Assembly (NCBI RefSeq): GCF_014282005.1
Contig: NZ_JACFTD010000001.1
Coordinates: 186,001 to 250,000 of the forward strand
Reading direction: 5' to 3'
DNA: 64,000 nt
Source: Sporosarcina sp. BP05
GTDB lineage: Bacteria > Bacillota > Bacilli > Bacillales_A > Planococcaceae
Position 1 is the stretch's first letter, and every line of letters starts with the position of its first letter. Position numbers and translations under genes: made by a program. Under the pieces are notes generated by a model, which did no database searches, was not told the origin of the DNA, and saw only the letters and a list, made by a program, of their open reading frames with translations. Positions 54,518 through 62,821 of the stretch are shown here, piece after piece.

Positions 54518-54748
54518 CTAATCTGCTTCATCTAGTATCCTCCTTAGTTGATGAAGATTGTTCAACAATCGCACTCTCTTGTTGAATAGGTCTCTTATTG
54601 ATATAACAACCAAGTACAGTGTAGCAATAAAGAGCAGTAGTGCAATCAACTTGGAAACCAAATCATCTCTTCTCAAAAATTCACTGAATGAAATGAACAT
54701 AGCCAACGCGAATAAAACTAAAGCTATCGCATCTTTCTTTTTAGACAT
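54518..54748 (-). CDS. Cargo gene: small two-helix membrane protein
   Basis: 76 aa from the ATG at 54748 (GGAGACAGAATT upstream). MSKKKDAIALVLFALAMFISF and LIALLLFIATLYLVVISI are two membrane helices, followed by a basic tail (NKRVRLLNNLHQLRRILDEAD). Last gene of the nested cargo. Not recognised. Confidence 0.6.
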   Translation of the reverse strand: MSKKKDAIALVLFALAMFISFSEFLRRDDLVSKLIALLLFIATLYLVVISIRDLFNKRVRLLNNLHQLRRILDEAD

Positions 54749-54781
54749 AATTCTGTCTCCTAACTGGTTCGCTATGGAAAT

Positions 54782-54815
54782 CGGGTGCAAATCCTAGTTC
54801 AAGAATTGCACCCGA
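54782..54815 (-). terminator. Hairpin between cargo genes
   Basis: CGGGTGCAA paired with TTGCACCCG; the loop holds TTCTTGAACTAGG, one of the recurrent intercassette motifs. On the minus strand the paired stem precedes the RBS of the 54748 gene, so it is a structured spacer rather than a clear terminator. Confidence 0.45.
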
Positions 54816-54829
54816 TTGAGAAGGTTTTT

Positions 54830-54973
54830 TTATTTTCGTTTGTTGAAATATATAGAAAGGGCAAGGAAGACTACTAATCCGTTTAGAATTGAGCGAAGTA
54901 ATTTATCATCCACATATGACCCTATTGTTCCTCCCACAATCATAGCAATAAACATGATGATAATAAATCTCAT
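54830..54973 (-). CDS. Cargo gene: 47-aa membrane peptide
   Basis: ATG at 54973 with AAGGAAA upstream. MRFIIIMFIAMIVGGTIGSY forms one helix, followed by VDDKLLRSIL and a second hydrophobic stretch NGLVVFLALSIYF ending NKRK. Same strand and spacing style as its neighbours, which supports it as a gene despite the small size. Confidence 0.5.
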   Translation of the reverse strand: MRFIIIMFIAMIVGGTIGSYVDDKLLRSILNGLVVFLALSIYFNKRK

Positions 54974-55020
54974 AAAACTAATTTCCTTCCTGGCTTTGTT
55001 CCTCAAAATGGCCTGTTAGT

Positions 55021-55203
55021 TTAAGAATAACGGCGACGCTTATTATACAATCCTTTTTGCTCTTTTTTTCCGACACCATATCCGATGAAAACGCCCAACA
55101 GTAGTATAAGTAAGAAATCCCCGTCGAATTTTTTTGTAATGATACTAATTACTAACCAAGCAAATAAGATTCCTGCAATTAACAACATTATATTTTTAGA
55201 CAT
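55021..55203 (-). CDS. Cargo gene: 60-aa membrane protein
   Basis: MSKNIMLLIAGILFAWLVISI and FLLILLLGVFIGYGVG give two membrane segments, then a basic tail KKEQKGLYNKRRRYS. GAGGGAG nine bases ahead of the ATG. The stop codon lies inside a copy of the recurrent AACTAACAGGCC motif. Function unknown. Confidence 0.6.
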   Translation of the reverse strand: MSKNIMLLIAGILFAWLVISIITKKFDGDFLLILLLGVFIGYGVGKKEQKGLYNKRRRYS

Positions 55204-55358
55204 ATTTTATTACTCCCTCAATTTGAAATACGGCGAATGTATCACTGAACAATAATACAAAATGGCCCGTTAATGGCATAAAATTTGTGCAACAATCGCA
55301 CCCGATTACTGAATAGACATAAACCCTTTTCAACTTTGTACCCGTTAATTAAATACAA

Positions 55359-55862
55359 TTAACGTATGTAATGGTCGCCCATATATTCTTGACTACCTAA
55401 GACATCTTCGATTTTTTCTAACATTTCCTTATAATCACTGGATTGCAAGTTTCCAGATCCCCTTTTATATCCATCCATGAAATTTTTCAAGTCTTGAACT
55501 GTACTCTGAAATCCTTCCTCATCAATTCCATGCACACCGTTACGCAGTCCCAGCTCCACGCCCCCAATCCAGGAAACTAAATTACGAGGCATATCTTTTT
55601 CTTGCGATTCAATCCAACCCCTGCTTGCAGCAATATTCATTGCCGCTAATTTAATATTTTTTTCATAATCAGGATCTTTTTCATCCCCATCATTTAAAAG
55701 ACTGGATGCATAGTCAATAGAAGACAAGATACGATCAACCGCTTGTATTAAATCGTACTTTTTTTCCTTCTGGGTTAAAAAGTAATTTATTGCAAATGCC
55801 AAATTTAAAGCAATGGATATCGCAGCAACACCAAACAAAACCTTTTTGGAAAGTTTGTCCAC
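55359..55862 (-). CDS. Cargo gene: membrane-anchored 167-aa protein
   Basis: GTG start at 55862, with GGGAGG about a dozen bases upstream. One N-terminal helix (KVLFGVAAISIALNLAFAINYFL), then a helical extracytoplasmic domain (VDRILSSIDYASSLLNDG, WIESQEKDMPRNLVSWIGGVE). First gene of the cargo unit. No family recognised; it could equally be an immunity-like, sensor or envelope protein. Confidence 0.65.
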   Translation of the reverse strand: MDKLSKKVLFGVAAISIALNLAFAINYFLTQKEKKYDLIQAVDRILSSIDYASSLLNDGDEKDPDYEKNIKLAAMNIAASRGWIESQEKDMPRNLVSWIGGVELGLRNGVHGIDEEGFQSTVQDLKNFMDGYKRGSGNLQSSDYKEMLEKIEDVLGSQEYMGDHYIR

Positions 55863-56395
55863 TTTCTCTTCATACCTCCCTTAAATTCCAAATTGCTTCT
55901 GGTTGTTAATTTGATAATAACAATCTGGCCCGTTTGTAGAATAACTCAAAGTACTAATATTGATACGTTCTTAATGACCGATAGGTTTCATTAATCAGAA
56001 AACATTTGTTTTTTTAATCGAATATCAACAGAGTTATTTAACATAGCCTAATAAAAAAAGGAAAAACCATAAAAAAGTATCAGCCGCCAAAATTGCATCT
56101 TTGGCGGCTTTTCTCCAGGTGAAAAGCAAGGCTATTCTCTCGTCCCCAAAATTTTCAGCACTACGTGAACGTATGCATTTGAAGCACGACGGATGAAGGG
56201 CTACCATACGGTTACCAGGAAAACTGTGTAGGGATGCGACAAAATCGCATCCCTACACATCCAGACATCCAGACATCCCGGTAATCGTATAGAAGTCATT
56301 CAATCCAAAGTAACCCAAAATCAACTATACACGTAGCGCCCAGTGTATGATCAAGTTTACTTTTTTTATATCAACAGACGTGACAATTATAGTCA

Positions 56396-56884
56396 TTATG
56401 AAAACTGGTCATTAATTTTAAAAAAGACATACTTTGCATTTGGTGAAAACATATACGAATCTTTGTATGCCCAGTGACGATGTTGTGCGTTGAATGTATG
56501 AGCATTAACGAGCGGCTCTGAACCATCTTTCGCGGTGACGATAGTCGAATGATCAAACCTGCCATCCCCTTCAAAATCATAGGCGATGACATCCCCGAGC
56601 CCTAACTCCTGAGCTGTTGAAACTTGTGTTGCCGTCAATCCTTTTTTTGAAGTCGCTAAATACCAGCGCAGCGAATGTGCCACCGACCAACTGAAACTCC
56701 ACGTTCCCCCTTGGAGCCACCACCCATTTCCGCGATTTGGATAGCCATGCATCGGTGCCCCACCAGCGAGCAAACATTGCGAAATGAAATTAGTACAATC
56801 AACATCGAACGCTGGAAATGCTGGATTACGACTATCCCACCACGTATCCGCATAGCGAACAGCCGCTTCCCTGTTGTACATCAT
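56396..56884 (-). CDS. Putative amidase-domain protein (amidase_6 type)
   Basis: 162 aa. [34 protein letters not shown] contains the probable catalytic Cys, and [12 protein letters not shown] the His; NAH follows. Such domains resemble NlpC/P60-like papain-fold hydrolases of Bacillus cell-wall or spore proteins. No signal peptide at this start (56884, AGGAGG six bases upstream), so the location is uncertain. The composite element was inserted 5 bp beyond its stop codon. Confidence 0.85.
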   Translation of the reverse strand: MMYNREAAVRYADTWWDSRNPAFPAFDVDCTNFISQCLLAGGAPMHGYPNRGNGWWLQGGTWSFSWSVAHSLRWYLATSKKGLTATQVSTAQELGLGDVIAYDFEGDGRFDHSTIVTAKDGSEPLVNAHTFNAQHRHWAYKDSYMFSPNAKYVFFKINDQFS

Positions 56885-56986
56885 CAAACGCCTCCTTTCG
56901 TTTAACGTATGAAAACGAAGTGGATGGAATGCGTTGAACCTAAGGTAACTGTGAGGCGAGCACAAAATTGTTTAGACAATAAAAAA

Positions 56987-57020
56987 AGCCGAACCACTTG
57001 AAAATTCAGTGGTTCAGCAC
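56987..57020 (-). terminator. Terminator of the amino acid ABC operon
   Basis: GCTGAACCACT / AAGTGGTTCGGC on the minus strand, then T7. Confidence 0.85.
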
Positions 57021-57734
57021 TTTAGATAAGAAATTCTTCGCTCGTTCGGAATCTGGGTTTGTAAAGAACTTTGATGGTGGAGCCTTTTCTACAATTTTCC
57101 CATCCGCCATAAAGACAATTTCGTCACAAATTTCTTTGGCGAAGCCCATTTCATGCGTAACGACGACCATCGTCATCCCATCGTGTGCCAATTTACGAAT
57201 TGCATCAAGCACTTCCGTCACCATTTCTGGATCGAGTGCGGATGTCGGTTCGTCGAACAGCATCACTTGTGGATCCATAGCGAGCGACCGTGCAATAGCA
57301 ACACGTTGCTGTTGTCCGCCCGAAAGCCGGCCAGGATAAGCATCGAATTTATCGCCAAGCCCAAGAGAGATCAGTAATTCTTTCCCTCTCTTTTCCGCTG
57401 CCTCTTTGCTCATCCCTTTCACCTTTAACGGTGCCATCGTCACGTTTTGAAGCGCAGTGAGAAATGGGTACAAGTTAAAGTTTTGAAAGACAAATCCGAT
57501 ATTGATACGAGCTTTGTTAATGTCGGTCTTTTTGCCGTGAATGGAAACACCATCCACAATTATTTCTCCATTATCAATTGGTTCTAGCGCATTTAATGTC
57601 CGAATGAGCGTTGATTTTCCGGCACCACTGGGTCCAATAAGTGCAATTACGTTAGATTTCGGTACTTCTAGTGATACATCCGTCAGCACTTGATGAGCAC
57701 CAAAGGATTTATTAACGTTTTTAATGGTAATCAT
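57006..57734 (-). CDS. Polar amino acid ABC transporter ATPase
   Basis: 242 aa. Walker [11 protein letters not shown]-loop FQNFNLYP, signature [13 protein letters not shown], Walker [15 protein letters not shown]. GlnQ/ArtP-like. The ATG at 57734 sits behind GAGGGAGTGTC; last gene of a three-gene operon (binding protein, permease, ATPase). Confidence 0.95.
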   Translation of the reverse strand: MITIKNVNKSFGAHQVLTDVSLEVPKSNVIALIGPSGAGKSTLIRTLNALEPIDNGEIIVDGVSIHGKKTDINKARINIGFVFQNFNLYPFLTALQNVTMAPLKVKGMSKEAAEKRGKELLISLGLGDKFDAYPGRLSGGQQQRVAIARSLAMDPQVMLFDEPTSALDPEMVTEVLDAIRKLAHDGMTMVVVTHEMGFAKEICDEIVFMADGKIVEKAPPSKFFTNPDSERAKNFLSKVLNH

Positions 57735-57764
57735 AAATGACACTCCCTCACTACTAGCTTATAC

Positions 57765-58427
57765 TCACACCTCGCGAGATAACAATCTTTTCTCGAAATA
57801 CCGGATTATCAGCGATAAGCTGAATGTCATAATGAAATAGACTAAGGCAACAAACGTCCACACTTCCAGTGAACGAAACGATGTGGCAACGAGGTTTTTT
57901 GCGTTTAACGTTAAATCTGTCGCAGAAATTACTGATACTAAAGATGAATCTTTTATTAGTATAATAAACTGTGACGCTAACGGGGGTAGTACACGACGAA
58001 ATGCTTGCGGTAATATTATGTATCGCATAGCTTGCGTGTAGGACATTCCCGATGAACGCGCGGCTTCCATTTGACCTTTCGGAACCCCTTGAATTCCAGA
58101 ACGAACGATTTCGGCAATAAATGCCCCTGTGAAAATGGCAAGTCCAAGAATAGCTCCCCAGTATGCGCCCAATTTTAAAAATTGACCTAGAACAAAAAAT
58201 ATCCATATAAGTAACACAAGTAGCGGTACACCGCGCATAACTTCGACGTATATTGAAGAAAGGAGACGAATAACTTTATTTCTAGAAACACGTCCCATTC
58301 CAATAATAATACCAATCGGTATACCGATTAAAAGAGCTAACGCTGAAATTTCCAGCGTCTTAAGCGCTCCTTCGATAAATACGTCCATGTTGCGCGATAT
58401 GACACTCCAGTCATATTGGTAGCCCAT
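57765..58427 (-). CDS. Polar amino acid ABC transporter permease
   Basis: 220 aa, HisM/GlnP type with about five helices. EVMRGVPLLVLLIWIFFVLG and the EAA loop EAARSSGMSYTQAMRYIILPQAFR, which docks on the ATPase. Only one permease gene is present, so a homodimer is expected. Confidence 0.95.
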   Translation of the reverse strand: MGYQYDWSVISRNMDVFIEGALKTLEISALALLIGIPIGIIIGMGRVSRNKVIRLLSSIYVEVMRGVPLLVLLIWIFFVLGQFLKLGAYWGAILGLAIFTGAFIAEIVRSGIQGVPKGQMEAARSSGMSYTQAMRYIILPQAFRRVLPPLASQFIILIKDSSLVSVISATDLTLNAKNLVATSFRSLEVWTFVALVYFIMTFSLSLIIRYFEKRLLSREV

Positions 58428-58458
58428 GTTTGTTCCCCCTTAGAAATTGTAGAAGCTG

Positions 58459-59277
58459 TTATTCGTCTACAACTTCATTTAACCATTCACTTGTTTCAAA
58501 CCATTTATGACGTGAAGCTAACTCTGATGGGCTTTCAATATAGTTCGCTAAAAATGAGTTGAGCCATAAAATTGTTTCAATATCATTTTTCTTTACTGCA
58601 ATTCCTAAATTTTCAGAGGAAATTAATCCTTCTAGTGCTTTGACCTGATCACCATTACGTAGTTTCCAGACAGCAATTGCAGGTTCATCGTAAAGAACAG
58701 CATCTGCTTGTCCTTGCGCCATTGCTGTTGCAGCAGACGGGAACTCCTCAAAATCCATCACTTCGGCATTTTTAAAAAGATCTTTCGCTAATAGGGCTCC
58801 AGTCGTTCCAATACCAACCGCAATTTTCTTTCCTTTCACATCTAAATCTTCCCACGATTTAGTGGAGTTATCAGTAGCTGGCAGCATAAGTGCTTGGCCA
58901 GTTTTATAATATGGATTGGAAAAACTGACAGCAAGTGCTCGGTCTCCTCGGATTGTCATACCCGCAAGAATCATGTCGACTTCTCCCGTTTGAAGTGCCG
59001 GAACAAGCCCGTCAAATGTGAATTGTTTATACTCCACATCTACTTTTAACCATTCTCCAATAGCATTTGCAGTATCAACATCATAGCCTACAAAATCGCC
59101 ATTTGGATCTTTCATATCAAACGGGAAGTACCCTGGCGAAATCCCAATTACTAGCTTCTTGTTTTTCGCCACGTTTTGCAGAGTCGAGTTCTCTGTAGTG
59201 ACGCCCCCACCATCTTTACTACACCCCGCGATTAGTAGAACTGCAATCATGAGTGTTGCTGTTAACCACTTTTTCAT
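58459..59277 (-). CDS. Polar amino acid-binding lipoprotein
   Basis: 272 aa. Lipoprotein signal MKKWLTATLMIAVLLIAGC (lipobox IAGC). SBP_bac_3 fold: GISPGYFPFDMKDPNGDFVGYDVDTA, then LAGMTIRGDRALAVSFSNPYY and VGIGTTGALLAKD. The ligand (Gln, Cys or Arg) cannot be fixed from sequence. First gene of the operon, GGGGGATGG upstream. Confidence 0.94.
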   Translation of the reverse strand: MKKWLTATLMIAVLLIAGCSKDGGGVTTENSTLQNVAKNKKLVIGISPGYFPFDMKDPNGDFVGYDVDTANAIGEWLKVDVEYKQFTFDGLVPALQTGEVDMILAGMTIRGDRALAVSFSNPYYKTGQALMLPATDNSTKSWEDLDVKGKKIAVGIGTTGALLAKDLFKNAEVMDFEEFPSAATAMAQGQADAVLYDEPAIAVWKLRNGDQVKALEGLISSENLGIAVKKNDIETILWLNSFLANYIESPSELASRHKWFETSEWLNEVVDE

Positions 59278-60005
59278 TATTCTCCATCCCCCTTAAGTGT
59301 TATATAAATAGCATTCACCCATTCCGATGAATTATGTAAAGTATAGAGTAATACTATTAATCTGTCTACAAGAATAATTGAATTATTCCAACCATTTATA
59401 TGCCATAAATCATGCAGTTGCTAAAGTATGCAAGACTTTAGGCTTTATCTGTAAAGGTAATAAGACATATAGTGCTACTCTGTTAATTTATACTCATCTT
59501 TATGTATATTTGATCTTTTAATAAAAAATAGCTTTCGTTTAAACCTAACTTGTTCGGTTGTTGGGGAGAAAACATTTAGTATCAACTCAATAGGGGACAT
59601 TATTCGCATATGAATTGGTGTCTCCTTTTTCGTTGTCTAATCAATGCTCTATTAAATTGGACTTACTTATTAACACATCAATAGGCATGTAAATTGAATA
59701 CACCACATAAATTTATGCGGTGTTGCTAAAACCAGTACAAAAACTGATGTAGTTCGATTAATATTAAGCGAACTACTTTTTGAAATAATTTCGGGATTTT
59801 TTGTTGAAGTATATTCAATTATTGTGAATGGTTTTTCTTAAACTAACGGGGCAAGTTAGTGTAAAATGAATTTTATAAAATGCTATTTGTAGAAGGAGCA
59901 GACTACTGTTATCAAAAATAGTGAAGATTGTATAAAAACATAGTAAAAGATCTAGTAGTTTAAAAGCTTTTCAATGGTTGTCTTTGCGTTAAGTAGGGTA
60001 AAGAT
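59278..60005. other. Gene-free AT-rich region before tnpB
   Basis: I see no credible gene here. It contains the ABC operon promoter region, a GGGGACA/TGTCTCC hairpin with T5 (59593-59626), a perfect-ish hairpin ACACCACATAAA/TTTATGCGGTGT (59700-59723) and one copy of the recurrent motif CTTAAACTAACGGGGCA (59838-59854). Confidence 0.5.
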
Positions 60006-60057
60006 TGTTGATGGAGTTGGAACGGTCATTGGAAGAACATAAAAGGGGATGCTTGTT

Positions 60058-61215
60058 TTGAAAAAGGCATATAAAACTGAAGTTCATTTCACCACTTCCC
60101 AACAACAAAAAGCCATTCAAACAATCGGTGTTTGCCGGTATGTCTACAATCTTTATCTTGAGACCGCACAAAACCACTATAAAGAAACAAAAAAGTATTT
60201 GTCCGGCTTTGACTTTTCAAAATGGCTGAACAATGTGCATACGAAACAAACCGACCAATGGATTAAAGAGGTTTCGAGTAAAGCCGTTAAAAAAGCCATT
60301 ATGAACGGAGATAGGGCATTTAAGAGTTTTTTTAAAGGATTGGCCAAATTTCCACGCTTTAAAAAGAAGAAAAATCAAGATGTGAAAGCTTATTTTCCGA
60401 AAAACAATGCAACAGACTTAATCGTCGAACGTCATCGAATTAAAATCCCAACGTTTGGATGGGTGCGATTAAAGGAATTCGGTTATATTCCAACAGATGC
60501 AACAGTCATAAATTGTACACTGTCACAAAAAGCAGGTCGCTATTTTATCGCTGTTTTGTGCGACGTTGAAAAAAGTAAAGCAGCATACAAGAGTGAAACG
60601 GATGGAATCGGCGTAGACCTAGGTCTTAAAGAGTTCGCGGTTTGCAGTAACCACCTTGTTTTTGACACTATTAATAAGCGAGAACGAATCATCAAGATGG
60701 AAAAGCGCTTGAAAAGGCAACAACGGAAACTAAGTAGATGTTATGAACAAAATAAAAATCGGAAGCGAGGTGAATTCTGCGCTGAAAACAGGCAAAAACA
60801 ACTGTTGGTTGTTCAAAAATTGCACGCTAGACTCGCAAATGTTAGAAAGGAGTATATTCGATTTGTCGTGAGCGTACTGGTGAAAACCAAACCAGTATTT
60901 ATCGCCATCGAAGATTTGAACATCAAAGGCATGATGAAAAACCGCCATTTATCCCGCTCAATTGGCCAACAAAACTTCAGGCAGTTTAGGGAATGGCTCA
61001 TCGCGAAGTGTTTAGAAATCGGAATTGAGATTCGGCTCGTTGATCGCTGGTTCCCCTCTTCGAAACGCTGTTCGGACTGTGGTGAGAAAAACGTTTCTTT
61101 ATCCCTCGCCGATCGTATTTTCACTTGTGAAAATTGCGGGATGGAAATGGATCGGGATTTCAATGCGAGTTTAAATCTGAAATATACGAAGGAATACACG
61201 GTTGTGACAGAATGA
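60058..61215 (+). CDS. tnpB: TnpB (IS200/IS605-type RNA-guided nuclease), no TnpA
   Basis: 385 aa from the TTG at 60058 (GGGG nine bases upstream; the ATG at 60049 touches the RBS). OrfB N-terminal helix-turn-helix region (YKTEVHFTTSQQQKAIQ), RuvC I Asp in GIGVDLGLKEFAV, RuvC II Glu in FIAIEDLNIKG, zinc finger CSDCG...CENCG, RuvC III Asp in DRDFNASLNL. All three catalytic acids are present, so it is predicted active. Only TnpB is encoded; mobility would need TnpA from elsewhere. Confidence 0.94.
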   Translation: MKKAYKTEVHFTTSQQQKAIQTIGVCRYVYNLYLETAQNHYKETKKYLSGFDFSKWLNNVHTKQTDQWIKEVSSKAVKKAIMNGDRAFKSFFKGLAKFPRFKKKKNQDVKAYFPKNNATDLIVERHRIKIPTFGWVRLKEFGYIPTDATVINCTLSQKAGRYFIAVLCDVEKSKAAYKSETDGIGVDLGLKEFAVCSNHLVFDTINKRERIIKMEKRLKRQQRKLSRCYEQNKNRKRGEFCAENRQKQLLVVQKLHARLANVRKEYIRFVVSVLVKTKPVFIAIEDLNIKGMMKNRHLSRSIGQQNFRQFREWLIAKCLEIGIEIRLVDRWFPSSKRCSDCGEKNVSLSLADRIFTCENCGMEMDRDFNASLNLKYTKEYTVVTE

Positions 61216-61314
61216 AAACCGCGTATCAATAGGGTGGGCTACATCCGAATTTACGCCTGTGGAGTGCTAAACCAACCGTAGTAGCGGGCAAGTGGCGAGG
61301 CGGGGTACGAAGAA
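61150..61314 (+). ncRNA. Likely right-end guide RNA (omega/reRNA) region of the TnpB element
   Basis: The end of tnpB and the next ~100 bp (GGGTGGGCTACATCC, GTGGAGTGCTAAACC, GTAGTAGCGGGCAAG, ending ACGAAGAAGCAGGAA) have the GC-rich, hairpin-rich, right-end look of IS605-group omega RNAs, with a terminal ...GAAGCAGGAA stretch. The guide would be the sequence after about 61314. The exact boundary is inferred. Confidence 0.6.
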
Positions 61315-61376
61315 GCAGGAAAAGTCTAGCGTAGAGAAACTTACACGTTTTTCTATGTTTTTAGTAGCAGTAATCA

Positions 61377-61858
61377 TGAATAAAAATGAGTTTTTTCAAT
61401 CCCTTGGAGAAATAGTTGTTGCCCCATTGTTTATTGGCAATAGTATGCAAGATTTAAACGAAGAAACAGCAAACAACACTTGGTCAATGTCTATCAGCAA
61501 GGAATTAGCGACTGAGATAGTAGTGGAAGATTTCATAGGTTTTTTCCAAAGAGTGATGACCAACAGACGCGAGCAAATAAATGGTTCAAATAATCGAGAT
61601 GGAATGCTCATCTATATTTGGTTCGAATGGCAATCTGCTCAACTAAAGTTTAATTTAATATCAGATTATGACACTGCCCTACCATTCGGATGTGAAATCG
61701 AAATTACACATAAACTTGAGCCTATCATTGAGGAGTTTCTAAGATTTCCATATCACGATGGCTTTCCATTTGAAGAGGTTAGAGATGATGATGAGCAAAT
61801 GGAAGAAGACGCAAAAGAAGAAACTTTGAAAGTATGCCTCTTCAAAATAAATCGATAA
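61377..61858 (+). CDS. Uncharacterised protein, possible immunity protein, 5' end probably cut by the TnpB element
   Basis: 160 aa from ATG 61377 (MNKNEFFQSLGEIVVAPLFIGNS). Soluble, acidic C-terminus (RDDDEQMEEDAKEETLKV). Strand-rich middle (MLIYIWFEWQSAQLKFNLISDY) recalls small polymorphic-toxin immunity proteins, but I cannot name a family. No RBS is visible and the sequence upstream belongs to the TnpB right end, so the original promoter/RBS may be lost. An in-frame GTG at 61292 is inside the guide-RNA region and rejected. Confidence 0.6.
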
Positions 61859-61892
61859 TCTTGTTCAACTAACTAGTGCTTTAGTAAAGATT

Positions 61893-61920
61893 CGGCTGCC
61901 TTTACAGGGCAGTTTTTCTT
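61893..61920 (+). terminator. Small terminator after the 61377 gene
   Basis: GCTGCC, TTTACA, GGGCAG, T5. Confidence 0.6.
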
Positions 61921-62133
61921 ATTGAGTAATGGAGTTAAATACTTCCGTGAATTGGCGTTATGTTAACCTGTTGTGTATGGCGCATACACTCACGATTACC
62001 GAATGGATCTTATGTAGCTAATCCTATTCCTTGTTCAACTAATGAAGCAGGTTAGTTCAAGAAACTTATGCTGAATTTCGTTTTAGCCTGATATAATTTA
62101 ACTATCAGGTTCCTGTCTAGAGAGGTGAGTAAT

Positions 62134-62580
62134 ATGAATGAGTTTGTCGTTAGAGGCAACCAAGGTTTTATACGTTTTGAGTTGATAGAAGTTTTTGGAT
62201 TTCCTAAAGACACAAGTCATAATGGCGGTTATGATGCTAAAGCAATAGTAGAAATTAAGAGTGGAAAATATTATGTACAAGGCGACCTGTGGTTTACCAC
62301 AGGAGAAGTATTTGAGTTTTATGACCAATTAAAAAGGTGTAATAGCGAACTAAAAGGAGAAGCCACCTTTTGGAGTTCCGAGGCGAATCTAAAGATAGAT
62401 ATTAAATTTAACAATCTAGGACAAATCATAATACAAGGGTATTTTAAAGAACAATCGGGTAAAGATAATGAATTACAATTTGAAATGGATAGCGACCAAA
62501 GCTTTATCCCTTCAACACTAGAAGAATTAAAGGAATTTGTATCTTATTATGGAGATATGAAAGGTGTACGAAACAATTAG
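62134..62580 (+). CDS. WapI-family-like immunity protein (orphan)
   Basis: 148 aa. NEFVVRGNQGFIRFELIEVFGFP, GDLWFTTGEVFEFYDQLKRCN and EATFWSSEANLKIDIKFNNLGQIIIQGYF resemble the WapI group of immunity proteins against contact-dependent toxins. No cognate WapA/Rhs gene is in view. GAGGTGAGTAAT supplies the RBS for the ATG at 62134. Flanked on both sides by copies of the TTGTTCAACTAAC-type motif, suggesting a cassette. Confidence 0.6.
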   Translation: MNEFVVRGNQGFIRFELIEVFGFPKDTSHNGGYDAKAIVEIKSGKYYVQGDLWFTTGEVFEFYDQLKRCNSELKGEATFWSSEANLKIDIKFNNLGQIIIQGYFKEQSGKDNELQFEMDSDQSFIPSTLEELKEFVSYYGDMKGVRNN

Positions 62581-62657
62581 TGCCTTTTATGTAGGGTAAA
62601 ACCGATTGTCTTCAAGTAAGGGGTGCTTTAGTAAAATTTGGATAGTAAATATACTTT

Positions 62658-62685
62658 CAAAAACGCTCGGATTGAGCGTTTTAAT
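62658..62685 (+). terminator. Terminator after the 62134 gene
   Basis: AAAACGCTC, GGATT, GAGCGTTTT, then AATTTG. Confidence 0.6.
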
Positions 62686-62821
62686 TTGCCATTTATATTG
62701 TTAATTTGCTGTTGAAACATATGCCGATTAGTATGATATTTACACTGTCAATAGCGTTTTTCTCTCCATCAACCGAACGCTTTCGAAATACTTTGGGGCA
62801 TAACTATTTGCCGCTCTATCT

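Larger units (their letters stand above)
54446..56048. mobile_element. Nested 1603-bp insertion with IS6-like ends, cargo genes and no transposase
   Basis: The left end GGCTCTGTTAAACAATATTG and the right end, read inward, GGCTATGTTAAATAACTCTG are inverted repeats (about 20 of 25 positions). Perfect 8-bp duplications TAATAAAA flank it at 54438-54445 and 56049-56056. IS6-family elements make 8-bp duplications and often have ends of the GGNTCTGTT type; that family link is inference. It contains four small minus-strand genes. Confidence 0.8.
54042..56382. mobile_element. Second copy of the 730-bp element, split by a nested insertion
   Basis: Left end CACGTCTGTTTATAAACC at 54042 and right end ...ATATCAACAGACGTG at 56382, flanked by ACAACTATA (54033-54041) and ACAATTATA (56383-56391), a 9-bp duplication with one difference. 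The left part (to 54445) aligns with 31149-~31553 and the right part (56057-56382) with the rest of the intact copy, in the same orientation. Hairpins are at 54174-54206, 56082-56109 and 56225-56259. The insertion lies between degV and the amidase gene. Confidence 0.85.

Noticed and set aside
54816..55019. 67-codon plus-strand frame in the nested insertion
   Set aside because: It is antisense to the 47-aa minus-strand gene, which has the better RBS and the same strand as its neighbours.
61292..61376. In-frame GTG extension of the 61377 gene
   Set aside because: It would translate the TnpB right-end/guide-RNA region into a basic, unrelated N-terminus.
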